From positions 9,630-17,665 of the forward strand of contig WTHE01000650.1 in the NCBI GenBank assembly GCA_011523315.1: a stretch of DNA of 8,036 nucleotides. The letters are read 5' to 3'. Origin of the DNA: Candidatus Binatota bacterium (lineage in GTDB: Bacteria; Desulfobacterota; Binatia; Bin18). Positions 1-6,167 of the stretch are shown here, in pieces. The notes under the pieces were generated by a model. The model searched no databases. It saw only the letters and a list, made by a program, of their open reading frames with translations, and was not told the origin of the DNA. Made by a program: the position numbers and the translations under genes. The number at the start of each line of letters is the position of its first letter. The stretch's first letter is position 1.

Positions 1-1
1 T

Positions 2-145
2 CCCGAACAGATTGGCCGCTTCAAGATTTCCTGGCATCAGCAGTTCTTGCGGGCTTGGAGAGCGACCGACGCCTCGGCCCGGCGCTTCAGCTTTGAGGAT
101 ATCTGGAAGATCCGAGAGCGGTGTATTGCCGCGCTCGCCCAGTAA
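2..145 (+). CDS. C-terminal end of an unidentified protein (partial)
   Basis: An open frame runs from the window edge to a TAA at 143-145, giving the last 47 residues of a protein that begins upstream. The segment is rich in aromatic and basic residues (WHQQFLRAW, then FEDIWKIRERC) and ends ALAQ. It looks like a helical C-terminus with no membrane segment. I do not recognise the family and see no catalytic motif in this tail. It lies on the same strand as hpnA, 49 bases upstream, so it may belong to the same transcription unit, and if so it could be another hopanoid or lipid gene. That role is inference from position only. Reading as real coding sequence is supported by the open frame and the short distance to the next gene. 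Confidence 0.6.
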   Translation, partial: PEQIGRFKISWHQQFLRAWRATDASARRFSFEDIWKIRERCIAALAQ

Positions 146-161
146 ACCCCATGCCTCTTGA

Positions 162-192
162 CTCCCCGCTCGAAGCCCTCTAGGGGAGGGGG
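162..192 (+). promoter_or_regulatory. hpnA ribosome binding site with complementary sequence just upstream
   Basis: A long purine-rich Shine-Dalgarno tract (AGGGGAGGGGG, 182-192) sits just before the hpnA ATG at 195. Two upstream stretches can pair with it: CTCCCC at 162-167 with GGGGAG at 183-188, and CCCTC at 176-180 with GAGGG at 186-190 (5-base loop). The two pairings exclude each other. The binding site is clear; a regulatory role for the hairpins is speculation. Confidence 0.45.
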
Positions 193-194
193 CT

Positions 195-1199
195 ATGCGG
201 GTGTTGGTGACCGGCGCGACCGGTTTTGTGGGCGGCATTGTCGCCCGTGCTCTGGTCCAGGCTGGACACGAAGTACAGGCGCTGGTCCGGCCCCAGGCTG
301 ACCGCCGTCTGCTGGCCGATTTGCCACTCGAGATTGTTGTCGGTGACCTGCGCGAATTCGAGTCGGTCCGGCGGGCAATGGCCGGTTGCGCCCAGGTCTA
401 CCACGTGGCGGCGCTCTATAAGCTGTGGGTACGTCGTCGCCAAGACATGTATGAGAGCAATGTGACCGGAACCGAAAACGTTCTGCGAGCGGCCGAGACC
501 CTTGGCGTGGAGAGGATCGTCTATACCAGTTCGGTGGCGACCCTGGGCTGTGTCGGGGATGGCAGCCTGGGCCGGGAGGATACGCCAGTGTCTGTGAGCG
601 ATATGCTTGGCCACTATAAGCGCAGCAAATTTCTGGCCGAACAAGCCGCACTCACCTACGCCCGCCGGGGACTTCCGGTGGTGGTCGTCAATCCGAGTAC
701 GCCGGTCGGTATCGGCGACCTCAAACCCACCCCAACCGGACAAATGATTGTCGATTTTGTGAACGGTCGTATGCCGGGCTATGTCGATACCGGTCTCAAC
801 CTCGTCGATGTCGAAGACGTTGCACGAGGTCATCTGTTGGCGGCTCAGAGAGGCCAGATTGGCGAAAAGTATATTCTGGGCCACGAGAATCTGACCCTCC
901 AGCAGCTCTTTGGGCTGCTGTCCGAGCTGACCGGTCAAACCGTGCCCAGATTCAAGGTCCCGTATGCCTTGGCCCTCGGAGCGGCCTACGGAGATGCGGC
1001 GCTGGCGCGTCTTATTCCCGGTCGCGAGCCCTCGATTCCGCCGGTCGGGGTAAAATTGAGTAAGAAAAAGATGTTTTTTGATGCCGCCAAGGCTGTCCGG
1101 GAGCTGGGCCTGCCACAAACTCCGGTCCGTGAGGCGCTGCGCAAAGCGGTGTCCTGGTTTCGACAGTTCGGGTATATCAAAAAAGGGGTTCGGACCTAG
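195..1199 (+). CDS. hpnA: HpnA, hopanoid-associated sugar epimerase (NAD-dependent epimerase/dehydratase)
   Basis: This 334-residue protein belongs to the extended short-chain dehydrogenase/epimerase family, subgroup HpnA, which is found in hopanoid gene clusters. The N-terminal Rossmann nucleotide-binding motif GATGFVG is at residues 7-13. The acidic GDL is at 50-52, TSS at 111-113 supplies the active-site Ser/Thr, and the catalytic YxxxK pair is Y141 and K145. Length and the WFRQFGYI ending fit the family. HpnA is presumed to act on a sugar nucleotide or sugar of the hopanoid side chain in the cytoplasm; its exact substrate is not established. The ATG at 195 is chosen because a strong purine-rich Shine-Dalgarno tract lies just before it and the Rossmann motif begins immediately after. 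The TAG stop overlaps the ribosome binding site of hpnB, and hpnG follows, which indicates an operon. A generic NAD-dependent epimerase is the main alternative, but the hpnB and hpnG neighbours make HpnA strongly preferred. Confidence 0.93.
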   Translation: MRVLVTGATGFVGGIVARALVQAGHEVQALVRPQADRRLLADLPLEIVVGDLREFESVRRAMAGCAQVYHVAALYKLWVRRRQDMYESNVTGTENVLRAAETLGVERIVYTSSVATLGCVGDGSLGREDTPVSVSDMLGHYKRSKFLAEQAALTYARRGLPVVVVNPSTPVGIGDLKPTPTGQMIVDFVNGRMPGYVDTGLNLVDVEDVARGHLLAAQRGQIGEKYILGHENLTLQQLFGLLSELTGQTVPRFKVPYALALGAAYGDAALARLIPGREPSIPPVGVKLSKKKMFFDAAKAVRELGLPQTPVREALRKAVSWFRQFGYIKKGVRT

Positions 1200-1209
1200 G
1201 GGGCACGCT

Positions 1210-2436
1210 GTGGATATGCTCCTCGTGCTGGGTGCTGCGTCGGTGCTGGTGTGGCTCGGCATTCTGCTCCATCCCGCCCGAGCCTGGGATTTTCGGCCGG
1301 TCGGCGAGGATGAGCCGACCGATTTTGAGGCTGGGCCGGCGGGCCGTTGGCCGTCCGTTTGTGTGCTGGTGCCGGCTCGGAATGAAGCCGAGGTCTTACC
1401 CCACACCCTGCCTGCCCTGCTGCAACAGGACTACCCCGGTCAGCTGACGGTCGTGCTCGTCGATGATCGCTCGCACGACGCCAGCGGCCAGATCGCCCGC
1501 CAGACCGGTCAGCGGCTGAGCGCCTCTCACCGGCTGATCATCCTGCCCGGCGCTCCGCTCCCGCCCGGCTGGGTCGGCAAAGTCTGGGCGCTTGAGCAGG
1601 CTGCGGCCGCCTGTGGTCTGGCCAGTCCCGGAATTGTCCATCCCCGGCAGCGAGACTGCCTGCCGCGTCCCCAGTATGTGTTGTTGACCGATGCCGATAT
1701 CCGGCACGCGCCACGTTCTGTCTGGCGGCTGGTCGCAGAGAGCGAGCGGAAACAGCTGGCCCTGAACAGCCGTATGGCCCGTTTGCGGTGTGTGTCTGGT
1801 GCCGAGTGTCTGCTGATTCCGCCTTTTGTCTTTTTCTTCAGCCTGTTGTATCCCATGCGCTGGGTGAATAATCCCCGCCGCCGGGTTGCGGCTGCGGCAG
1901 GCGGGTGTGTCTTGCTGGCGGCTGCGGGCTTGGAAAAAATCGGTGGTTTCGCCAGTCTCAAGGGCGACATAATCGACGACCTGAATCTGGCTCGGCGGGT
2001 CAAACGTATGTCCCCGGCGGTGCGTTTGAGCCTGAGTCGGACCGAGGTCAGCAGCCTGCGCGTCTACGATACGCTGAGTCCGATCTGGACGATGGTACGC
2101 CGGACTGCCTTTACCGAGCTGAATCACTCGGCCCTGCGTCTCTTGGGCACCCTGGTCGGCTTGGGGCTGCTCTTCGTGCTGCCCCCGGTGTGGTGCGTGG
2201 TCGGGCTGGCCATGGCCCTGGGGGGAGCGGGCGCGATAGCGCTCTTGCTCAGCCTGGAGGGTGGCGCAGCCCTGGGCCTGAGCGCCATCGTCTACTGGCC
2301 GGCCGTGCGTTTCTTTGAGCTGCCCCGCCGCTGGGTGTGGACACTACCGCTGGCGGGAAGCGTATACGGGGCGATGACGGTCGATTCAGCCCTGCGCTAT
2401 TGGACCGGCAGGCGGGTCGGCTGGCGGGATACCTAG
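1210..2436 (+). CDS. hpnB: HpnB, hopanoid-associated membrane glycosyltransferase (GT2 fold)
   Basis: This is a protein of about 408 residues. It has an N-terminal membrane segment (about 3-20), then a family 2 glycosyltransferase domain: VPARNE at 54-59, DDRSHDAS at 85-92, the metal/nucleotide-binding DAD at 161-163 and an IIDDL motif at 254-258 where the catalytic acid is expected. The C-terminal third carries several hydrophobic segments (about 315-395), with the characteristic AMTVDSALRYW near the end. This layout is that of HpnB. The enzyme probably transfers a sugar on the inner membrane during hopanoid side-chain formation, but donor and acceptor are unknown. The frame stays open upstream into hpnA. 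I place the start at GTG 1210, six bases after AGGGGG (1198-1203); ATG at 1216 is the alternative. The gap to hpnA is 10 bases, so translation is probably coupled. Residues 138-156 form a Pro/Arg-rich stretch before the DAD strand that looks like an insertion. Confidence 0.92.
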   Translation: MDMLLVLGAASVLVWLGILLHPARAWDFRPVGEDEPTDFEAGPAGRWPSVCVLVPARNEAEVLPHTLPALLQQDYPGQLTVVLVDDRSHDASGQIARQTGQRLSASHRLIILPGAPLPPGWVGKVWALEQAAAACGLASPGIVHPRQRDCLPRPQYVLLTDADIRHAPRSVWRLVAESERKQLALNSRMARLRCVSGAECLLIPPFVFFFSLLYPMRWVNNPRRRVAAAAGGCVLLAAAGLEKIGGFASLKGDIIDDLNLARRVKRMSPAVRLSLSRTEVSSLRVYDTLSPIWTMVRRTAFTELNHSALRLLGTLVGLGLLFVLPPVWCVVGLAMALGGAGAIALLLSLEGGAALGLSAIVYWPAVRFFELPRRWVWTLPLAGSVYGAMTVDSALRYWTGRRVGWRDT

Positions 2437-2478
2437 CGGCATCGTATTGAGCGTACGCCTATCTCTGAGACTCTGTTG

Positions 2479-3234
2479 ATGGACACCACTCTTCCCCTGG
2501 CCGTCTTTACCGCCCTGTCCTGGGAGAGTGCTGCGGTGCGCGCCGTTGTGCGCCAGTCCAGGCGCGAAGACAAACGGGTATGGCGGGGAATGGCGGGGCG
2601 GCGAGAAGTCGTGGTTATGACCGGCGGGATCGGCCCGCGCCGAACACGGTCTGCGCTTGAGCGGTTCCAGGACATGCCTCTGTCGGCCGTGGTGTCCGTC
2701 GGCTGCGCCGGCGCTCTGCGGGCGGATCTGGTGTCGGGTCAGCTCGTGCTGGCGCCCGATGTTCGGGTGTCTGCGGCCGACTCACCGACGCAGCTCAAGC
2801 GTTTTCCGACCCACCCTGATTTTTTGAAACAGGCGCGTACCGGTGCGGAACGGGCTGGAATCGGTGTGGCGGACGGACCGCTGTTCAGCAGTCCGCGGGT
2901 GTTGCTCAGCAGCCAGGAGAAAGCCCACTACGGCCGACTCACCCAGGCGATTGCGGTCGAGATGGAGAGCGGTGTACACGCCGCGTTTGCCCAGGCTCGG
3001 GGGCTTCCCTTCCTGCCTCTGCGGGTTATTCTCGATCCGCTCGGTATGTCCTTACCCGCCCTCACAGGGCTGACCACGCCTGAGGGCGATATCCGGCCTC
3101 TCAAGGCCGCCTCGCTGATGCTGACCCAGCCCGGTTCGCTGCCCGTCCTGTTCGCCCTGGGGCGGAGCCGGACCACCGCTGCCCAGACGATTACCCGGCT
3201 GTGCCGGGTGCTGTTGCCCGTTCTGGGGTCGTAG
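2479..3234 (+). CDS. hpnG: HpnG, hopanoid-associated phosphorylase / adenosylhopane nucleosidase
   Basis: This 251-residue protein is a purine nucleoside phosphorylase/nucleosidase superfamily member of the HpnG type. In bacteria where it has been studied, loss of HpnG makes adenosylhopane accumulate, so it removes adenine to give ribosylhopane or its phosphate. Visible motifs are GGIGP at 49-53, VSVGCAGAL at 72-80, the superfamily EMES at 161-164 (ribose-binding Glu region), and RVILDP with D186 as the likely purine-contacting acid. There is no signal peptide, so it should be cytosolic. ATG 2479 is preferred over the in-frame TTG directly before it; the Shine-Dalgarno match (GAGA, 2467-2470) is weak. 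It follows hpnB by 42 bases without an obvious promoter and probably belongs to the same operon. It is convergent with the TPR gene. A general nucleosidase such as MTA/SAH nucleosidase is the main alternative, made unlikely by the context and by the C-terminal region. Confidence 0.9.
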   Translation: MDTTLPLAVFTALSWESAAVRAVVRQSRREDKRVWRGMAGRREVVVMTGGIGPRRTRSALERFQDMPLSAVVSVGCAGALRADLVSGQLVLAPDVRVSAADSPTQLKRFPTHPDFLKQARTGAERAGIGVADGPLFSSPRVLLSSQEKAHYGRLTQAIAVEMESGVHAAFAQARGLPFLPLRVILDPLGMSLPALTGLTTPEGDIRPLKAASLMLTQPGSLPVLFALGRSRTTAAQTITRLCRVLLPVLGS

Positions 3235-3271
3235 TGCCGCTCGTGGAGAATCGTGGTTGTCTCAGCCGCGC

Positions 3272-4051
3272 TTATTGCTCGGCCAATTTTTCGGCCATCA
3301 GCTTTTTCTGCAGATCGAACGCCGGGCGGGCCAGATCGCGGCGTCCGAGCTTCAGATAACCCTTCCACGATTTCTCCAGGGTGGTGATCGCCTCATCGTG
3401 TTGGCCTAATTCGCTATACACCACCCCCAGGCCATGGTGGGCTTCCGGATCGTCCGGATTCAGCCGGACGACTTCTTCATACTCGTGCCGGGCCTCTTGA
3501 TACAGCCCCTTCTCGGTATACACCTTGGCCAGTTGATTGTGGGCCGCGCTCATGCCTGGCTCAAGCCGAATGGCCGTTCTGTAGGCCTCAATGGCCTCGT
3601 CCTGCTGACCCAGCTTGGCCAACTCCTGACCCAGCTCAAAATGGACCGAGGCCGAGTCCTGACTGTATTGCAGGGCTTGCTGAAACGCCCGGGCAGCCTC
3701 AGCCGGCTTATTATTGCGGCGCAGCTCGGCCCCGCGCTTCACATAGTAGCCGGCCAGAGCGGTGCGTGCTCCGCTGTGGTCGGGCGTGCGCTTCAAGACC
3801 TCCCGGTGCCAGTTCAGGGCTGTGTCAATGGCGCCCAGCTTCTCATACACGACGCCCAGACGGTAGCGCGCCTCGACGTGTTCGGGCTCTTCCGTGAGCA
3901 GCGTGGTGTACTCAGAGATCGCCTCACTCCAGCTCATCCTTTCTTCATAGCCCAGACCCCGAGTCATCCGATCCGATCCCTCGGCCTGCGCCAGCACCGA
4001 GAGTCCCAGAACAAGGCCCAGTCCGCTCAGCCGCCAATACCATTTTCGCAC
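3272..4051 (-). CDS. Exported TPR-repeat protein
   Basis: This 259-residue protein starts with a signal peptide: basic MRKWYWR, a hydrophobic core (about 8-20) and a likely cleavage after AQA at 21-23. No lipobox Cys follows, so a soluble periplasmic protein is expected. The remainder is a chain of tetratricopeptide repeats, clearest at about 58-91, 134-167, 168-201 and 202-235, with degenerate units at about 26-56 and 100-131. Typical phrases are ARYRLGVVYEKLG and AHHGLGVVYSELG. TPR arrays bind other proteins; the partner cannot be told from sequence. The start is GTG at 4049-4051, because GGAGGA (complement of 4056-4061) sits at ideal distance and the signal peptide begins right there. The gene is divergent from the small-gene pair and convergent with hpnG, so it is not part of the hopanoid operon. 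The closing segment (about 236-259) is charged and helical. Confidence 0.85.
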   Translation of the reverse strand: MRKWYWRLSGLGLVLGLSVLAQAEGSDRMTRGLGYEERMSWSEAISEYTTLLTEEPEHVEARYRLGVVYEKLGAIDTALNWHREVLKRTPDHSGARTALAGYYVKRGAELRRNNKPAEAARAFQQALQYSQDSASVHFELGQELAKLGQQDEAIEAYRTAIRLEPGMSAAHNQLAKVYTEKGLYQEARHEYEEVVRLNPDDPEAHHGLGVVYSELGQHDEAITTLEKSWKGYLKLGRRDLARPAFDLQKKLMAEKLAEQ

Positions 4052-4084
4052 GGTGTCCTCCAGTTCCGCTCTGCTGTTTCTCTA

Positions 4085-4113
4085 TGCATATCCAGCTTTG
4101 CCGCAGTCTGCAA
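4085..4113 (-). promoter_or_regulatory. Candidate promoter for the TPR gene
   Basis: Read on the - strand, TTGCAG (4108-4113) and TATGCA (4085-4090) are separated by 17 bases and lie about 35 bases upstream of the GTG start. Each hexamer matches the sigma-70 consensus at only about three positions. The -10 overlaps an 8-base perfect palindrome, TATGCATA (4083-4090). This is a weak candidate supported mainly by spacing and position. Confidence 0.25.
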
Positions 4114-4161
4114 TCTGGGTCGCCTCTCCGACAGGCTCTAGGCGGGATCACGCTTGTCAGC

Positions 4162-4167
4162 TAGAAT
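4162..4167 (+). promoter_or_regulatory. Candidate -10 element for the small-gene pair
   Basis: TAGAAT at 4162-4167 matches the sigma-70 -10 consensus at four of six positions. It lies about 20 bases upstream of the strong Shine-Dalgarno sequence of the next gene. I see no convincing -35 at 16-18 bases upstream. A promoter is expected here because the flanking genes diverge. Confidence 0.25.
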
Positions 4168-4200
4168 GCCCGCGCTACAGAGCCCTGAAAGGAGGACGTC

Positions 4201-4419
4201 ATGGCTTCGTGCGAGCATCTTTGGAATGCGGAAGAGCAGATGCGCGACCTCCTGCGTATGATCAATGACCATCTCAAACAGTATGACCCGGACGAAGACG
4301 CCTACGGTTCGCTGCTGGCCGTGGCGCATCATGTGAACGAAGCCTTTCGTGAGCTGAGCTATTTGCTGGATCAGGCTGAGGAAGCAGAGGAACCCTTTGA
4401 GAAAGAGGTGGGGCATTAA
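4201..4419 (+). CDS. Small acidic helical protein, unknown function
   Basis: This 72-residue protein is of unrecognised family. It is strongly acidic, with 18 Asp/Glu against 5 Lys/Arg by my count. It appears all-helical: one amphipathic helix at about 7-28, a break at YDPDED (28-33), and a second helix at about 36-64 ending in a Glu-rich tail. There is a single Cys (C4) and no membrane segment or signal peptide. That it is a real gene is supported by an excellent Shine-Dalgarno sequence, AAAGGAGG (4188-4195), five bases before the ATG. Its stop is only four bases before the ATG of the next small gene, so the two are probably co-translated. The two-helix hairpin could be a small dimerising or adaptor protein, or the acidic partner of the basic protein downstream. 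None of these can be shown from sequence alone. Confidence 0.75.
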   Translation: MASCEHLWNAEEQMRDLLRMINDHLKQYDPDEDAYGSLLAVAHHVNEAFRELSYLLDQAEEAEEPFEKEVGH

Positions 4420-4423
4420 AGAT

Positions 4424-4612
4424 ATGCGAGACAAGCCGCCCCAGCTGCCACAACCGTCCCGACTGCTCACCGCTCGCAATGGCTTTATTTTGCACATCAC
4501 GCCACACGTCCGGCCCAAGCAGATCAAGATGCAGAAATCGTCCGGCCCGCATGTGATCTATGCCATCTCGTATATGTATCCAGAGCAGATGGCTCTGACC
4601 CGGAGCAACTGA
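4424..4612 (+). CDS. Small basic protein, unknown function
   Basis: This is a 62-residue protein that I do not recognise. It is basic, with 9 Lys/Arg against 2 Asp/Glu, and has a Pro-rich N-terminus (PPQLPQP, 5-11), then a hydrophobic and basic centre (GFILHITPHVRPKQIKMQK, 20-38) and a Tyr-rich end (YAISYMY, 46-52). The alternation of hydrophobic residues suggests beta strands. The ATG at 4424 is four bases after the preceding stop, with a purine-rich stretch (GAGGTGGGG) inside the end of the upstream gene serving as a distant ribosome binding site, so translation is probably coupled. About 70% of third codon positions are G or C, like the surrounding genes, which supports real coding. An in-frame TTG at 4397 would overlap the upstream gene and is less likely. 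Long antisense frames exist here but lack ribosome binding sites. Confidence 0.55.
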   Translation: MRDKPPQLPQPSRLLTARNGFILHITPHVRPKQIKMQKSSGPHVIYAISYMYPEQMALTRSN

Positions 4613-4637
4613 AACTGGGCTGGGCGCGGGCAGGCGC

Positions 4638-6092
4638 TTACAACCCAAGTTTGCCGGGATTCATGATGCCGGCCGGATCGAGGCTGGCTTTCAGGCCGCG
4701 GAGAACCGCCATGCCGCTGCCCAGTTCGCGCTGGATCAGATGGCTGAGACGCACGCCTATGCCATGGACATACTCGATTGAGCCGCCGATGTCCTGGGCT
4801 ATTCTCAGAATGGTATCGGTTGTCTGCCGCATGGTCCGGGCTGCGGCGGGATCGCGAACGGGCGAACAGTACAACACCAGGGAATAGCATTCGGGCCAGA
4901 TCCAGACCGCTTCCTGGCACAGCCGGACCGGGCTGGCCTGCAACCGGTCGGCGACCCGGAGGCGAAAGCCGAGCAGTTTGGTGACTGGGATGCTGAGGTG
5001 GAGATAGTCCAGCTGGGCTCTGCCGGCTCGGGTGTCGAGCCACACGCCGTCACGCTGAGCGGGATCTGCGGCCCAGCGGTCGGCTGCGCTATGACGCGTA
5101 GACCAATAGGCGTCGAGGTCGGCGGCCTTGTCTTCCGCTACGCCGCCGTGACGGAGGGCAATCGCCCGGGCCAGGTCTTGCTGAGCGGCGACCTCTGCCT
5201 CTCGGCCGTCAAAAACCAGTACCAGATAGGCCGTGGGGGAAGCCGTTGAGGCTGGAGCGGTGTCGGATTCCGGGGCTGTCTGGCGTTCCTGCAGTTCAGG
5301 CGGCCAGCTATCGACCGACAAATCCATGGAGCTTGGCTGGAGGCCACAGCTCTGCATCTCGAGCAGGGCGCGAAAGCCGCTCGGAAAGTCCGCAAAAGTA
5401 AAACCGAGCAGAGCCCGGGTCTGGGGTCGGGGAAAGATGCGCAACGTGACCTCGGTCACAATACCCAGCGTGCCTTCCGCGCCAATGAAGAGCCGGGCCA
5501 GATCCGGACCGGTCGAGCGTTTGCGCAGGGCGGGCGTGCGGACAACGGTTCCGGTGCCGAGCACGGCCTCAAGCCCGAGCACCTGATCCCCCATCGAGCC
5601 GTAGCGTCCGCCGAGATAGCCCAGCCCGTTGGTGCTGAGCGCCCCGCCAACGGTGGCCACGCCAACAGACCACGGATCGTGGCCGAGCAGCAGGCCGTGT
5701 TGGTCCAGGTATGCACCCAGCGTCCGCAGGCGCACGCCGCTCTGGACCCGCACGCTCAGCGCCTGGCGGTCGAGGGCCAGGATGCGATCCAGGCGTCGCA
5801 GGTCAACGATGATGCCCGGCCGGACGGACAGGGCTCCACCCATCAGGCCGCTGCCTCCGCCACGCGGAACCAGCGGCAGCGCGTGACGGCGTGCAATGGC
5901 GACGAGATCCACCACCTGCTGGGTCGAGTCGGGTTGCACAACCGCCACAGGCGGCTGCTCGAAGCCGGTCATGGCGTGAAAACCCCGGTGTGGGCGTAGC
6001 GCGTCGCGGCGCAAAGCGGTCTGGACTGCTGGGGCAGTCAGAACCGAGTCTGGGCCCAGGGCGGCTCGCAGGGAGGAGACAGCCGGATGCAT
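4638..6092 (-). CDS. FAD-linked oxidase (GlcD / D-lactate dehydrogenase type)
   Basis: This protein of about 484 residues belongs to the PCMH-type FAD-binding family (glycolate oxidase GlcD, D-lactate dehydrogenase, alkyl-DHAP synthase). The FAD domain spans about 45-222, with PRGGGSGL at 76-83 for the FAD pyrophosphate, STNGLGYLGGRYG at 153-165 and FIGAEGTLGIVTE at 202-214. The C-terminal cap domain ends with HGIG at 443-446 and NPGK at 478-481, as in the GlcD group. The usual Glu before HGIG is replaced by Val. It probably oxidises a 2-hydroxy acid; the substrate cannot be inferred. Residues about 271-287 form an Ala/Ser/Thr/Pro linker. I use the ATG at 6092 because AGGAAAG lies nine bases before it; the upstream in-frame ATG at 6125 has no such site. 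No Fe-S partner gene is adjacent, so it would act alone or with a distant electron acceptor. It is divergent from the hpt-like gene. Confidence 0.85.
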   Translation of the reverse strand: MHPAVSSLRAALGPDSVLTAPAVQTALRRDALRPHRGFHAMTGFEQPPVAVVQPDSTQQVVDLVAIARRHALPLVPRGGGSGLMGGALSVRPGIIVDLRRLDRILALDRQALSVRVQSGVRLRTLGAYLDQHGLLLGHDPWSVGVATVGGALSTNGLGYLGGRYGSMGDQVLGLEAVLGTGTVVRTPALRKRSTGPDLARLFIGAEGTLGIVTEVTLRIFPRPQTRALLGFTFADFPSGFRALLEMQSCGLQPSSMDLSVDSWPPELQERQTAPESDTAPASTASPTAYLVLVFDGREAEVAAQQDLARAIALRHGGVAEDKAADLDAYWSTRHSAADRWAADPAQRDGVWLDTRAGRAQLDYLHLSIPVTKLLGFRLRVADRLQASPVRLCQEAVWIWPECYSLVLYCSPVRDPAAARTMRQTTDTILRIAQDIGGSIEYVHGIGVRLSHLIQRELGSGMAVLRGLKASLDPAGIMNPGKLGL

Positions 6093-6134
6093 AGGGCTAC
6101 ACTTTCCTGGCGTGTAGGATAGCATGGCCGGGCC

Positions 6135-6150
6135 AATGAATATATTCGTT
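6135..6150. promoter_or_regulatory. AT-rich dyad in the divergent FAD oxidase / hpt gap
   Basis: A perfect 10-base palindrome, GAATATATTC, lies at 6138-6147, inside a 16-base near-palindrome with one mismatched pair. It sits in the 75-base gap between the two divergent starts (6092 and 6168) and is conspicuously AT-rich for this GC-rich window. TATATT can be read on both strands as a -10-like element, so it may be a shared promoter core or an operator. No convincing -35 is visible on either side. Confidence 0.35.
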
Positions 6151-6167
6151 GTCTTGAGAGCACTCCG

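Noticed and set aside
1078..1209. Upstream extension of the hpnB frame into hpnA
   Set aside because: The extension overlaps hpnA by over 100 bases and adds a basic, low-hydrophobicity leader. The ribosome binding site and membrane segment point to the start at 1210 or 1216.
180..1406. A 408-codon open frame on the - strand opposite hpnA
   Set aside because: It is antisense to hpnA, has no plausible domain, and its composition is that expected from the high-GC complement of a real gene.
2451..2458. GCGTACGC palindrome between hpnB and hpnG
   Set aside because: An eight-base palindrome is common by chance in GC-rich DNA, and nothing else marks the gap as regulatory.
3235..3271. Possible bidirectional terminator between hpnG and the TPR gene
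   Set aside because: The genes converge here, but I could not find a stable stem followed by a T-run on either strand. The same holds for the convergent gaps at 4613-4637 and 6735-6755.
4138..4648. Long - strand frames opposite the two small genes
   Set aside because: They have no good ribosome binding site and no recognisable domain, while the + strand genes have a strong one for the first gene and tight coupling for the second.
5233..5999. Several + strand open frames inside the FAD oxidase gene
   Set aside because: Their translations are Arg/Ser/Pro-rich shadows of a well-supported gene on the other strand.
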